Part shown: positions 23,401 through 36,870 of the stretch, in pieces | Layout of the letters: every line of letters begins with the position of its first letter | How positions within the stretch are numbered: the first letter of the stretch is position 1 | Assembly: GCA_947561395.2 (NCBI GenBank) | Contig: OX387190.1 | Coordinates: forward strand, 35,142,392-35,206,391 | DNA: 64,000 nt | DNA from: Buxus sempervirens | Taxonomy: Eukaryota > Streptophyta > Magnoliopsida > Buxales > Buxaceae | Reading direction: 5' to 3' | Program-made: the position numbers and the translations under genes | Notes under the pieces: model-generated | Databases searched by the model: none | What the model was told of the DNA's origin: nothing | Seen by the model: the letters and a program-made list of their open reading frames with translations, nothing else

Positions 23401-26400
23401 AAATATGGATTTTTGGATTTAAGAGAGAGGTTGAGGTTTTGGGCAAAATCAAAAAATGCCTTTTATACTGGGCTGAGCCTATACTATGAGCCTGAATGTT
23501 CGGCCAAGACAGGCTTCCAAGATGGGCTTGGGAATATATGAAAGTTGTCATATTAGTGTCAAACCTAGCCCTTTCCTACCCCCTATGTTACATCCACCAA
23601 ACAATTTAAAAAAAAAAACACACACACACACACACCCCACCCCAAGAATTCTATGTATGATTGAGAGCATGGGAAATGTTCCTCTAGCAAGATTGATCAA
23701 AACGACAATCCTGATATCCAGAATCACTTGTAAACTTCTATGTAAGTACACAACAAAGGCTATCAGAAAGGAAAACAATGTTTCTTAAAATGATCATGAT
23801 TAAAAGGAAATTAATAACTGTTGACCACAGGGAATGTTTCAAGGAGTGAAATAAAGCTCTTCAAAAGATATCATTATTCTCAAACTAGTAATTTCACCAA
23901 CTTAATAATTTCATGAGATTGTCTCTCCTGTTGCCTTCAGGTATTTCACTTGTGCAGATGACAAAATAATGTTCTTTGTCTAGCGATGGGCTGTTTCTAG
24001 GAGGATTTTGACAAACCCTAACGCACCCCTATAAGGGTTTAGCAAATACCAAACCAGGTTGCTAATTATATGGAATATATGTGAAAATAAATATAATGGA
24101 TTAATGCCAGATTAGGTTCGGTTGGGATAAACCCTAAACTGATTTATGACTTCCAAACCCTAAACATTAGGGGTTGATGTGGGTTTTAACCAGTTAATCT
24201 GTGCCCCATAGCCATCCCCTTGTCATTATCAATCAAAAGAAACAGAATCCCGGACAAGAGAGTTGAAAGAGGACTCTGCCTGTGTATTATCTACATGTAC
24301 GGATTCCAGCTTGAAATTTCAGCATCCATTTAAGAATTCTTCATCTGTAGAAATAAAAACAACATCATGTACCAAGAACAATGCTTTATACATACTTGAC
24401 TGTTTGAGATTATCATGGCTTTTTGGGTATTTATGAAAATTCAACAACACATAATCAAAACCTTAAGATCCCAAGAGTTCAAATCTGGTGACTAAAAGAC
24501 AACAAGAAACATATATAAGATAATATAATAAGGAAAAGTGAAGAATAAAAGAAAAAAAATAAAGAAGACAGTGCGCAATTATTAACAAGGGATCAAATGA
24601 CTTATAAACAAAAACAGTTAGCTCCAACATACCTCCACAGAAGCTTCTCTCCACCTCCCATTGTAACAAAGGCAACATGCTAATTCATAATAGACACTAG
24701 CTGTTCCAACCACCCCTCTTTGTTCCATATCCCTGACTGCTTCAACAGCTTCATTCACTTTACCCTCCTCCCAAAAGGCTCTCACAAGAACTGCAACAAA
24801 TGAATCAAAGATACATGAGGCACAAAGAATAAGCTTAGTAGCAGGAAACAAAATGACACGGATGTAGTTTCACCTCTGTATGTGAGGGCCCTCAGAGCTT
24901 CTCCACTTCTTCTCAGTTTACCAAAGAGTTTGTGGACAAGGTCATACTTCCCAGATCGTAGCATTACCTTTCAACAGACACACCCTGTAAGACTCGAATT
25001 ACAAGTACAATTTTAAGGATCAACAATATTTTGCAGATAAGAAACACCCTCTGCTTTTTAGACATCTATCACAATCCACATATAACTAAAAATTGGCCAC
25101 AATACTGACAGGTCCCAATGACAAGTTCACTTACACCATACAGAGATCAGCATTTCAAAAACCACCATTAAATGGTGACAACATATTGCAGATCATGCTT
25201 GATCTCATGATACAATATGGATGTTTCACAAGGCAAACCCATCTATAAGCAAATACAATATATACACTAGACTCTAGGAACTGTCCTCCTTGGACTTTAT
25301 CGTAAAATAAATTTAAAAAAAAAGAACATTAATCATGCAATTACCAAAATAACATGCAGGGAGTAAGTTAGAAAGGACTTAAATACCTATTACCTGACTG
25401 AAGATATAGTTTTTGACAGACTAGAGGAATAGGATTCATGTTGCTGACACCAACTAGTTGAGAAGAGAAAGCATTTAGTTATTGATTGACTGATACTGAT
25501 TGACCATGACCATGATCGCATAAAACTTTGAAAAATTTCAAGTGCCTTTTATACAAACATATACAGAAGGTCCAGCATCACCTGCCACTTTCGATGCTAG
25601 AACAAACAAATTTAACTAAATTAAATTATTTGTGCTCCATAGAATAGCGCCAGGCACAAGCAACTAGGCCTTTAACTTATAAGAGTTCTGTAATGAAAAT
25701 ATAAGAAACCGTGGTGGCATAAATAACCACGCAATCCATAAAACCTGTACTTGATGCCTAACGCTCTCTCATACTTCTCAATTCTCATGTTATAAGTCTC
25801 TGATTAAAATTATTATGATAGTTCTTTTAACTGTGGTCCATAGAATAAAGAATAAGGCTCAAGCATAGTAAATGATCCAGGATTACCTCCATTGCAAGTC
25901 CATAAGTTGCTCCGTTGGGTCTCAGACCACTCTTCTTCATCTGCTCCAGTACCCAAAACACCCCTTTCCATTGATGTGTTGGGATACAAGAATTCAGTAG
26001 CTAGCAACAATTTAAAAAGTAGCCAAAATAATTATCTTGTTGTGAAAATCACTATCAAAATTAATGTAACTAAAAGTATATAAATGAATGAAACTTACAG
26101 CATTGAACACAACCACATCAGGTTCAAGGCAAGGATCCCAGTTCTTGTGTCTCATATTCTTAATTCTTTTAGAAGGCTTTTGCTTCATGCATTCAATAAT
26201 TTTCGACAATTCCTTCACGAGACCAGCTTGGCCAAGTGTAACAGCAATGCTGTGGTATGCAGGCATATCAGGATAGATTTGGCAGTCTTCCTATATGATT
26301 GTTATTTGTTACAGTTAGAAGTACACCAAATACCCCACTAAATAACATCTTATAAGATTCAAGGAGGAATCAGTCTTGATATATACAGTAGCAGAGACTT

Positions 26401-28194
26401 ATTACACGCATCAGATTGAAAATTCTAAGAGCTTCATTGGGCCGCCTTGCCTTCCCAAGAACTGCCAAGAGCTTTGTATATACAAACCTACAACAAGAAC
26501 AATTTTTCACAAACAAGATAATCACCTCCACAAATACACTTAGACCCGTCTAATCTTCGTAAACCTAAAACTGAAATTCACATCAGAGATTAGCCAATTT
26601 CAAAAGACCCTAGTAAACTAAAGACCATGGTGTATAAAAGATAAGTTAACTTAGATAAACTTGAAGCATGAATGCCACAATGAGCTTGGAAATAAAGCAT
26701 ATTATAGGAATTAGAATCAACATTAAACAAAAGGTATCATGGTGCACTGATGTAACCAAAAGAGGGAGATTGGGAGGTGTGGGAAGGCGGCGTATTGTTG
26801 ACTCTTTGGCCAATCATTTTGGAGAATTCACATGCAGTTTGCAAAAAAACCAAAAATAAAGTAAAATAAAATTCATGTGTCTACTATAAAATGGCAAATG
26901 AACACCTTATATGAGCTCATTGTTTTCCAAATATAGATTTGCAAATTTTCAAACTTTTGTACCTTTAAAATCCGCAAAACAAGAACAGCACAGATGGTAG
27001 GAAGGTATCTCAGCAGTCAGAGAATCACAGAATTAAGCATATAAAGACAAAAAAATGCATATGATCATTAAGGAAAAGATAGCCATCGAGGTCATTCACA
27101 TAACAATGTGCTAGAAACATAATACCCAAGGACAATTTCCAACGAAATTCCTGTTTACAGTGAAGCTGCAGGAGAAAAAAAAAAAGCAACCGAATTCACA
27201 ACAGAAAGTTGTACAGACAAAACTACCATAGACAAGGAGTTACGGAGGAAGAGTTGACCCTCACTCCAGGAGATATTGATGTCTTCATGCAAGCATCTAA
27301 ATACCCAAAAACAGTGATATGGACTGAATTACCTGCTTTGGAAATGTTTCCCATCCTTACGGTTGTACATCCATTCCACAACAGACATTGCGTGCTTCCA
27401 GTTGCCAAGAGCCCCAAGTCCATCAACAATTTTAAGTAGATGGTCCTCAGTAAACTGTAGCCCTGATTGCTTCATTAACTTGGAGAACTTCCAGTCCTTC
27501 GTTGCAGGGTCCGTAGCACTCAACCTACATGAAATCCTCAATCAAATGGTTTTACAATTTGAGGACAGCCTGTGACGAAATAACCAGAAGAGTCAGACAG
27601 AAATTCAAGGGACTAACGGAACCTTTCTATAAGAAATCTAATTGCAACGGCGTCCCCACCCGGACGCTTTGTGGGAAACTGCTTATGGTTTTCATTCTCT
27701 GACCAATCTCCGTCTTCGATATCATCGTCTAAAAGCCACCGGGGATCCTCACGGTTGCGCTGCGCAAGAATTTCACTCAATTCCTGCAAATGCTCCCCCT
27801 TGAGTTTCTCCCCGATGTGCTCTTTATTCACGCGGGCAAGCTCTCGCATGCCCACTCTCGACAGGCTCTCCCATGGCTTCCCCACCATAGCAACTCCATT
27901 CCTAATACCGGTTTTCGACTCAAGCCTCTTGGTGACAGCCCTATATTCACGAGATACGGTACGAAAGTGGGCTTCTTCAGCGATTGCCTGCTTCTCAGAT
28001 TCAGAGATGGGCTTTTCTAGGGTTTTATCGGCATTGCGCTTCGATTTTCGAATTGATTTCTGGATTTCCTTCTTGCGAAGAGTGTGAATGATTTTGGGGG
28101 TCGGGAAAACGCCCTTCCGGAGCAGCTTACGTTTAATATTCTCGGTGCCCTGATTGAACGAGAATGGAGGAGGAGGCCCGCCCGGAGCTTCCAT
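20415..28194 (-). CDS. DG1: DG1-like chloroplast pentatricopeptide repeat protein
   Basis: Nine exons join in phase: 28194-27623, 27524-27333, 26487-26406, 26290-26099, 26000-25887, 24967-24874, 24790-24633, 22906-22469 and 21236-20415, giving 887 residues. All introns are GT-AG. The N-terminal block GTENIKRKLLRKGVFPTPKI with the following basic KKEIQKSIRKSKRNADK is characteristic of Arabidopsis At5g67570 (DELAYED GREENING 1). From about residue 255 PPR repeats follow, such as FVYTKLLAVLGKARRPNEAL, PDMPAYHSIAVTLGQAG, EVTFTGMIMSSMDGGHVDD and DGFTYSSMLEASASAHQWEY. No E/DYW editing domain is present, so it is P-type. DG1 acts in early chloroplast development and plastid transcript accumulation. 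The C-terminal ~130 residues are acidic and Ser-rich; the chain is longer than the ~800 residues I recall for Arabidopsis. Confidence 0.88.
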
Positions 28195-29804
28195 GCGAGA
28201 AGAACAAACTCAGAACCGGGAACTAAACGTCGGTACGAAGGATGAACTCGCAGATAAGGAGTCCAACGGCCATGTTGCAGGACAAACGCCGATGCCAAAT
28301 GTGTAGTCATGAATCTAAGTCGTTGGTTTCAATTTCGGTGATAGGTAGAGCCGACACGCCGTTGATTTCATGGACCGTTGCAAGTAACTTCGATGTCATA
28401 ATAATTAGACCTGTAAATGTTACCCGGCCCGCCCGAAGCCCGCTCAATTCATCGCAAATAACAAACGCCCAACCCAACCTAAATAACAACCCCGAACTCA
28501 GACTATAGTTTGGATTTTGGCCGGACATAATTTAAGACCTGAATTTGAGTTTGGGTTGGTTTTGGGTTCATGCTTCACGGTCCGAAAAGTTCAAACTCAA
28601 TAAGAAACGCATCAGTTACATCTAAACATAACTACATTCAAAGAAGAAACCTATAACTTATATCGAAACATAAACATTTTTGTAGCATCATTTTCTCTAT
28701 TGCTTGAAGCAATTGGAATTATTTTTACCCAGCCTTCCATGAAGAAAATTGCACTACGATTAATAGAGTATCCTCAATTTTACATATAAAAGACAAATAT
28801 TTATATGAACCGATTGATTTCATGGAAATGCCTTATCTCTTGTAATCTTTGGTTTTTCCTTTTTAAGATACTCATAAAAACATGTATTGTATTTTATCCC
28901 TTGAAATTTACATTTATTGAATAATTTTCTATCACTATTGCATCTAAGCTAATATTTTAGTTCATAAATTCTAATTTTACTTTGCTTTAAAAATATTTAA
29001 AAGGCAATTATCATGAGTATACATTTAATTTAAGTTAGTTCAAACCGAGTCCCAACTCAAGAAAAAGTTTTAAAATTGGGTTTGGACAAACAGAGTTTGG
29101 GTTTAGAGTGGACCACTGTGAGTTTGGGCAAAGTGATTTTGGAATGAATTGAACTTGCACTCAAAGAAACCTAGCCCAACCCACCCTACTTACAACTCCA
29201 ATCATGAGTCACACACACTTACATAGGATGGGTTTAGCATCTGGGGACCGTTTCTTGTGTTATGCTTGATCCTTCACATCAGAACCAACTACTAGACTCC
29301 ATTTATGAGGTCTGTTAAGACAAAAGCACCTCGTCAATGGCTACTGACCAACTGATTCATGAAGCATCCATTTATGCTTTTATAATGAGACTCGGCGATG
29401 TTGACTGCTCCTTTTCCTTCCCCTCGGCTTGTTCAACTTTAGGTTTAGACATTCAACAACAAACTCTATGGCTTATCTATCTGTAAATCTTTAGCCTTAT
29501 TACTTCATAACAAAGCCTTAGAGACTGCCTAAATGAATCCTTATAGAAGCTCAAGTTCAGTAACTAATGCATGTAATTCTGCTTTCAGCAGGATCAAAGG
29601 AAAGGAGGTTTCGGAATTTCTTTAGATTTCAATTGTAGAGGTTGAATTTACAGCAAGAGTGGTCTGAAAGATTATCAGCCGCAACATTCACCCTCATTTT
29701 TCAGTCAGAATGTTTGCCACTTCTGCACTGAACCCATACAAAGGCTACCACGTAGAGCTCTAGAAATCAGAATCTTGTAACCAACATTATCAATAGTGGT
29801 GTCT
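28195..29804. other. DG1-like promoter side and degenerate hAT-like candidate
   Basis: The DG1-like gene and the NPGR1-like gene lie head to tail here. From about 28408 (ACCTGTAAATGTTACCCGGC) to about 29205 (GGGTTGGGCT, read on the minus strand) the ends are loosely inverted and resemble TGTAAATGGGCCGGG-type hAT ends, while the interior is AT-rich. No clear 8-bp duplication was found, so the element call is weak. The left part is the presumed DG1-like promoter; the right part should hold the NPGR1-like 3' untranslated region. Confidence 0.35.
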
Positions 29805-32800
29805 TCACACGAAGTCCTGAACAGGAGCTGATTGACTGAGCTCATACGCCGCTTGGAAAAAATCTGCAGCTTGCTCTAATGAGCCTTCCATCTTTGAAAC
29901 AAATCCAAGGTTCAACCATGCCTCATGGTTCGTGGGTTCCAATCTTAGAGCATTGAGTAAGAAGCTTCTCGCAATTGGGAGCGATTCCTTGCCAAGTTTC
30001 CTCAGTACCGCTGCTGTTGAAACCATGCTTGGAACATAATCTGGTTTAATTGACAGTGAAATTGAAAATGCCACAAGTGCTTCTTTGTGTAAAGACTGAG
30101 CATCACATAGCATGCCTGCAAAAATGATCCAAAAAGCATGTAATGCAAAAGACATTAAAAGGAAAAAAGAAAAAAAGCAAAAGGACTATAATTAAAACTT
30201 CCAGGAGATTGAGCATTACTGACCAAGTGCAACTGCCATTCTGACCACAAAGACCCAACCTGGGTCACTGAAGCCAGCCAAAATTTGACAGCCATAATTA
30301 ATTAATTTTAATATTTCACACTATTCTTCTGGGAGTTGACACGGTCGAGCAGAAAATATATGATCAAATGCAATCAAATTGAAACCCAGTTAAACCTATG
30401 AGGCCTTGCATTGCTTAACATTTTAATAGTAATGGCCTTCTGGTCATTTTTATCCCAACCTTTTTATCGCTCCATCTATTAATAATAAAGAAAGAATGCA
30501 ATTTTTTTTAATCCATGGTTCCATGTGGGGCACAACATATCAATGTGGAAAGATGTCACAACCTGTTGCATGCCAACTCTTATGAGAATAAAATTCAATT
30601 GACTTGGCTTTCTGTGCACAAATTTCTGCATCAGGCCATGATCCAAGTTTTGTATAAATGTTCGTCAAATCCTGCCAGGCTTCCATTTCCAAATATTTCT
30701 CTTCTATTCCCTGTAAAAAAGAAAAAATATCAGTGATACAAAGAAATATTTCACAAATCATATAGCAATATCTATAGATTAATAATTATGGTTGGTGGAG
30801 CTTGCACCAGCCACACAGAAGCAACATTAGTATGGATCATAAACCAGGATGAACAGGTAAAGTGTGAGTCGTTATTTAGTAGAAGTTTTAGAAAACATGA
30901 AAAATCTAATAAAGTGCACAACTGGCATATTTAATATTACAAATAGTAGCAATTTTGTATATAAATTTGGTATATATAAAATATAGATATACAACTAGTG
31001 TAGATTAATTATTAGGCCACAAGTTATTTTGATAATTTTTATATGCTGATGGTCAACCAGGTCCTCTATTCCCATGGAAGTAATATCTTCATCACATACA
31101 CTTGACATCCATCAAACGAATACAGGATTTTATGCAATTTAGATGATACAAACCTGGGAATCAAAATTCTTAGTTGGAAGATCCCTTTGTGCTTGTATTA
31201 GAGCAAGCAGAATTTTGTAGGTTTCTATTGCTTGCTTTGGCTGTTCCTGAGAAATTTGAAGCACAGCTTTTAACCTCAGAAGTTCTGCTTGATCAAGTTT
31301 TCCTGACTCGTCCAGAGCAAGATCAACTATGGTTTCAGCATCATTATACCTTTGCTTTGCAGATAAAACCAGCGCTAATAGCTTCCAACCTTTTCCTGAG
31401 CTCCCACCCACAATGTCAGAGTACATTGTTGCATTTTCCAAAGCTGCATTCAGATTTCGTTGAGCAGCATTTTCCAAACCAAGGCTGTAGAACACTTCAG
31501 GATCATCTCTATTTATAAGCGCAGCGCAGCCCAGGGATTTCAATGATTCTCTCTGCAAGAGAACCCTTTGAGAATCCAATACTGAAACTCTAGCAGCACT
31601 TCCATAGCAAACACCAAGCAACTGATGGGCCTGAACCATAAAATGCTTGTTATAGTTGGTGGCAAAGTTGATTGCTCTGCGAGCAAAATCAATCCTATCA
31701 TGAGCATGCATTGAATTCTGAGAACACAACTTTGCTCCCAACAAAAACGAGGGGAGACTTGGTTTGTTCTTAGCTTCAGAACGGCCACAAACCTTTTTCA
31801 GAAGGTTCAAGGCCACCTCAGTTTGACCTGCAGCACTATAACAAAGAGCAAGGAGGTACCACCTCTCAGCTCGATTGTATATACCTGGTAGGGCCTGCTC
31901 AATATGATTTGCCAAAAAATTGAATTCCCCAGAAACTGAAAGCACAAAGGTTAGATATTCCATAATTTCGGGATCCCAAACTATTTCCTGAAATGCCACC
32001 TTCCTCATGAGTATAAACAACAGGAGGATTGCTTCCTCTGTGTTATTCTTGGGGACAGTTGGACCCCATACTTGCAACTGGCTGGAAATGCTTGCTTCAA
32101 TACCACCATATAGTAGAGTGGCAGCTAAGTCCTTCTGTAAATTTGCCAGCCTCTGTGGCTCCAAATTCCAGGGCTTAATTAGTGCCCGACGGTATGCATG
32201 GATAGCTTCATCAAGCAAACCTGCTTGTTTCCACAGCATTGGTAGCAATTCTAATGCTTTATGAAGCATCTCCTGCAACTTGCAGTCTTCATTAAAACCT
32301 TCTGGTATTCCATTAGGAAGTGCAGATTCAACAATGTCAAGGATAATTTGGCACTCCTTTGCAGCATCTGACAAATTTTAAACAAATAGAGTATTAGAAC
32401 CAAGCCAATAATTTTAGTTTGGAGAAATAAGGAGCCCAATGCCAGGAGTACAGGCAACTTGTTCATCCACATAGATTATGAACCATGTTCAAGACAGAGG
32501 CGCACCTCCCATCCCCCCCAAACTTCAAAATCTTCAAGGCCAACATTTAAATTGGGTTGAGATTCTAAGCACATAATAAACCATAATTATGTTGGATATG
32601 AATATTGTGATGATTCAGTAGAAAGACTATAAATAAATATGGTAGGATACTCAGAGTTTATTCTTGTAAAAATGAAAAAATTCTTGGTTCCCTATTCCCT
32701 TCCATATGGGAGCCACCTCCGTGCATGAGAAATGCATATTGATGCCTACAGTATTCTCCTCATAAACTACCCATCTTCGTGTAGCCTCAAGCACGGAAGA

Positions 32801-33618
32801 ATCATGGACATGAATTTCCTACTATGTTGATGAAGACCATTTACTCTGTCAACCTTAAAAATTAGAAGGAACTAACAGGCTACATAGTGAATTATCCAAG
32901 AACAAATCTAGTTAGTAGAAAACGTTAGCACACAAGTATGAGCATTATCTTCCAGGAATAAACGACAGAACTGGAACATTCTCCGGTCTAATGACAACCT
33001 GAAACTGAAAATTATGTTTATGACATTCTACTGGAAAAGGAGATAGCAATAGAAGAGAAGGATAATACCTCTAGCTCGTGCAAGCTCCTCTAGACATTTT
33101 GCTTTAAGTAGGATTGCTTCAAGAAGAAGGCTTACTGAGTGCATCGACATTACACCAGTCTGCACATTCTCAACCTTGGGACGTCCTTTCCGCTGTCGAG
33201 TTCTCTCGACAACAGACTTAGTCATCATCGGTGCTAAACTTCGGATATCAATACCCTGAAACACCTGAAGTGCAGCATCAAAATTCCCTCTCTGATATTC
33301 AAGCCGCCCCAACAAGGCCCTTGCCTCCTGCAACTCCAACAAATAAAGGTTGAATTAAAACCAGAACCGGAAAAGGATCAGGAGCAAGGAGCTTTTGTTG
33401 GAAACAAACAAAAAACGACCCACCTCATAATTCAAAGACAGAGCTTCCTTAAGAGTGGATTCAGCTTCATCAACGTGGCTGTCATCAAATTTTGGTTCAC
33501 AATCACCACCAGTCCTTGATGAGAGACCGCTTGCCGAGAAATCCCTTGTCGCCAATGATTCCGGCGACTGGGGCGCGTCCTCGAACTTGAATTGCTCTCG
33601 AGAGCAAGCACACAACAT
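29805..33618 (-). CDS. NPGR1: NPGR1-like TPR protein (NO POLLEN GERMINATION-related)
   Basis: Five coding exons join in phase: 33618-33424, 33327-33069, 32367-31154, 30710-30563 and 30115-29805, giving 708 residues, near the ~700 of the family. The N-terminus MLCACSREQFKFEDAPQSPE and the following ATRDFSASGLSSRTGG are signatures of the NPG/NPGR family and closest to what I recall of NPGR1. TPR-type helical pairs run through the chain, for example EEARALLGRLEYQRGNFDAA, RAERWYLLALCYSAAGQTEV and NHEAWLNLGFVSKMEGSLEQ near the C-terminus. NPG proteins are TTC7-like, bind calmodulin, and scaffold the PI4K-alpha1 complex at the plasma membrane; NPG1 is needed for pollen germination. A 5' untranslated intron is likely (acceptor before 33713, donor after 34088). 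Confidence 0.87.
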
Positions 33619-36600
33619 GTTATCCAACAAAAGGAGAGAAAATATGGACCCTCAATTGTAAATATTAGGTTTAAGTAATGATCACTGTTCAATGAGCTCG
33701 ACCATGCAGACACCTGTAAACAAAATTAAACATATATGTCCACGAAATCCCTTATCTATTGACAGTGCACATATATGTAGACCCTCATTGTACGAATTTC
33801 TTTACGCAACTGAAGCGCAGATCAGCAATGGCGGAGATGAGCAGTATCAGTAGAAAGTAGAAACCGATCTGAAAAACAAACACGTTCACCAAAAGATCTA
33901 CGTATCAGAAACCAAAGGCCGGAGATACCTCCGAAATGCGCCGGAACTTTTGAAACCGAAGAGAAAGTAAGTAGCGGACAAAATGAGAGACGCAGAAGAA
34001 CGACAAAGGACAAAGTAACCAAAAGAGAACAAAACGCAGGGCATGAAAAGGGCGAGACAGAAAAGAAACCAGAGCTTTGGAATTTACCGAGATCAATAAA
34101 ATCTGGAGAAACGATTCGACGCCATGAAAGCAACGTCTTCGGGAAATCTAGCCATTATCTCAGCTTTTGGTTTTTCTATATTCTGATTCGTAGAATTTTT
34201 TTTCAAAAAAAAAATAAAAAGAAATCCAAGTATGGGATGATCAGAAAAGAAAATCATGAACTGGTTTTCACTGTTTGTGGATATCTGATTCTGCTCTTGC
34301 TCTTTTCTCTTTCACCCTCTCCCTTTCTGTCGCCTGTGCCGACCATTCCTCTTCCAGACCTGCATCAGTGGTTCAGGGAAAGGCGGTTACAGAGCTGCAG
34401 TTTTGCAAAGTAGATTCTATTTCACAGCTTTGTTGCCAGCTTTTCCCCCTTTTTTGTTTCAAAACCCATGATTTGGTTTACAAAACCAATGGTTGCATTT
34501 GGTTTTAAATTCAAAAGGTAGCCGTCAAAGTTTGACAAAATCGGGGATGGCAAAACCTGTAAAAGAGGTTGCTGACTGATCTGGTTTTTTATTGCTCTAC
34601 AAACTACATGGCTGACATCATTCATTATGACCATATTACCCTTATAATTGTTGGGCATTTCTTTTTTTTTTAATTTCAACTTGTAGGATCACTTGGGCTG
34701 GGACGACATCCTCCTCGGCGCACTCATCCGTGCAATTCGAGAGAGATGCTGCCCCACATCTTATAGACATTTTCCTTAAGCACTTTCATGGATTATTTGC
34801 CACGTGGAATATAATTAGGAATTTTCTTTCAAGAACGTTTTGTCCGAAAAAGTATAACTATAGTGGGACGTAGAGCATCCTAAGATTAAAGCCTTCTAAC
34901 AATAACAACAACAACCAAAAAAGAACGACCAAACCATAGGATTCTCCTTATGACAACAAGGTCTACAAATGAGAATAGGAGAAATGTGTTGAGGACGTCG
35001 TCAACTTAGCGTGACAATCACTGGGCCCCATTGCTAATAACATCATGACATGTCGCAATCAAAAGTAAGCAACGCCGGTCAATAAAAACTATACAGGATA
35101 TTAAATTAAATTAAGATAGTTTGAATGATTCATGGGTTTGGTGGATGATAATGATAATAAATGTTAGACAAATAGAGTAAGTTATAGATGGTTGGCAACA
35201 AAAGTAGCTAAAGGCTGAAACTATCCCTTGAGATTAAATTCATTTAAAAACCAATATAACACAGAAAAATATCTAACTCAAAATAAAAAGCCTTTTGGTC
35301 TAGAGACAAAAAGTTTTGACTTTTGACATATCAAGCATGCTGCTAAAAATGTAATTATTCCTCTTCTTTACTTATCCTGTCATTATGATTAGGCATAAGC
35401 ATGCGCGATGTTTAGGAATGAAATCTTCTGTTATGTTTCAGTGATTTGCTCCATGTTTTGGGCGTGAGATGCTGCCATGTAGATCATCTCATTATCAATG
35501 TTTTTTTATGATTGTAAATGTTTCAAGTGTGTTCCACATGAAGAAACTGTGACCGTGAAATGCTCCACCTGGTAACATCTCACGGCCAAAGCCGGGAGCA
35601 ATTCACTAAAACAAAAAAGGACATTTCATCCCCAAATGTTTACAGCAGTGTTAAAATTTGTGTTAACTCGGATTTAGTTCACCACTACCCACCGAAATAA
35701 AAGAAGATATCACAAATCTAAAGTATCATTTATATTCAAAGTGGAACAAAATCATTCTTTTGACACAAAATCTAAATTGTCATTTATACTCACAATGAAA
35801 TAAATGATTCTGCCCAGATAGACCATGGATCATATTTGGCATTCGGGTAAGACATAATCGTGGTCAAACTCCAATTTACTTAAGATTTGTGAGGATTTAT
35901 CAATATTATCTATATTTTATTCTTTTTATTTAATATCCACATTTTATTCTTTTATTTATAACAATTTATTTTTCTTCTATTTTTTCAATCCTAATCAATT
36001 CAAAGTGGAAGACCGTTGTGTAACCGAACCAAAATGTTAAACCTTTTCAAGTCAATGCTAGCACTTCAAATGCCTACTTAATAAAAAGACATATACATAT
36101 CCCTCACAGTAGTAGATTGTAAGAGTAAATTCTATGGATTTTTTGGGTAAACCAGACATAAATTTTCCTTTGTGGTGGAAAAGTCCAATTTCTAAATCCA
36201 AAAACAAGTGTAGGGTAACCCTTTTTCCAATGTAATTTTGGAAAATTTTTTTTTCGAAAGGATTTAATTACCTGTATACCCAAGCACAAATAAGAGGATC
36301 TGGAATTAGATCTCCATCAAATGCTTATGAAACAACTCTAGATTTTGCATCTTTATAGTGTCTTTTGTGAGGAAAAAAGTGAGTGGTCCAAATAACACCT
36401 GTAGGCTGTAGACACCTCAAATATAATGCAAACTTCAATGCAATTGGACAAAGTAAAGTAGGAAAAGGATATCTCTCTAAACCATAAGGAATTAGAAGCT
36501 TTGAACCATCATGCATTAAACAGCCCGGCACTTGACAAGGACTGCTGACAGTGGCTAACATTGTAAGCATGCACCAAACTCTCTTAAATATTAAAAATGC

Positions 36601-36870
36601 TATTCACACACACAGTCAACAGATAAAATTCCAACCATCTTGCTACTCCAACAAAGGAAGAAGACTATCACGTCAGGAGGTCCTCTCAATTAGGAAGGAA
36701 ATAATGCAATTCATATGCACCACAAAACAACCCTGTAGAAGAAAGATGCTGGTCAGAAAATCAGGAACCCAGCTAGACATGAACAAAGCTCACCACTCAA
36801 GGCACCAAGAAAACCAGAAACCCAGATCTTTGCATCTCAGTAAGGGAATTCCACCATCAGAAGAGAAATC
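33619..36870. other. NPGR1-like leader region and intergenic DNA
   Basis: The part to about 34150 probably holds the NPGR1-like 5' leader, with a noncoding exon ending at 34088 and an intron to 33714. A short upstream frame of ten codons lies at 34093-34125 on the minus strand. Beyond that the DNA is AT-rich, with no gene recognised up to the ARL8 stop codon. Confidence 0.45.
34093..34125 (-). promoter_or_regulatory. Candidate upstream ORF in NPGR1-like 5' leader
   Basis: On the minus strand an ATG at 34125 opens a frame MASNRFSRFY followed by TGA. It ends five bases before a plausible donor (CTCG|gtaaat at 34088-34086). If this is the first exon of the NPGR1-like transcript, ribosomes would meet this ATG before the main start. 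Confidence 0.3.

Noticed and set aside
23590-23640. CA repeat as a CRISPR-like or regulatory array
   Set aside because: It is an ordinary dinucleotide microsatellite in a DG1-like intron; no CRISPR-type structure exists in the window.
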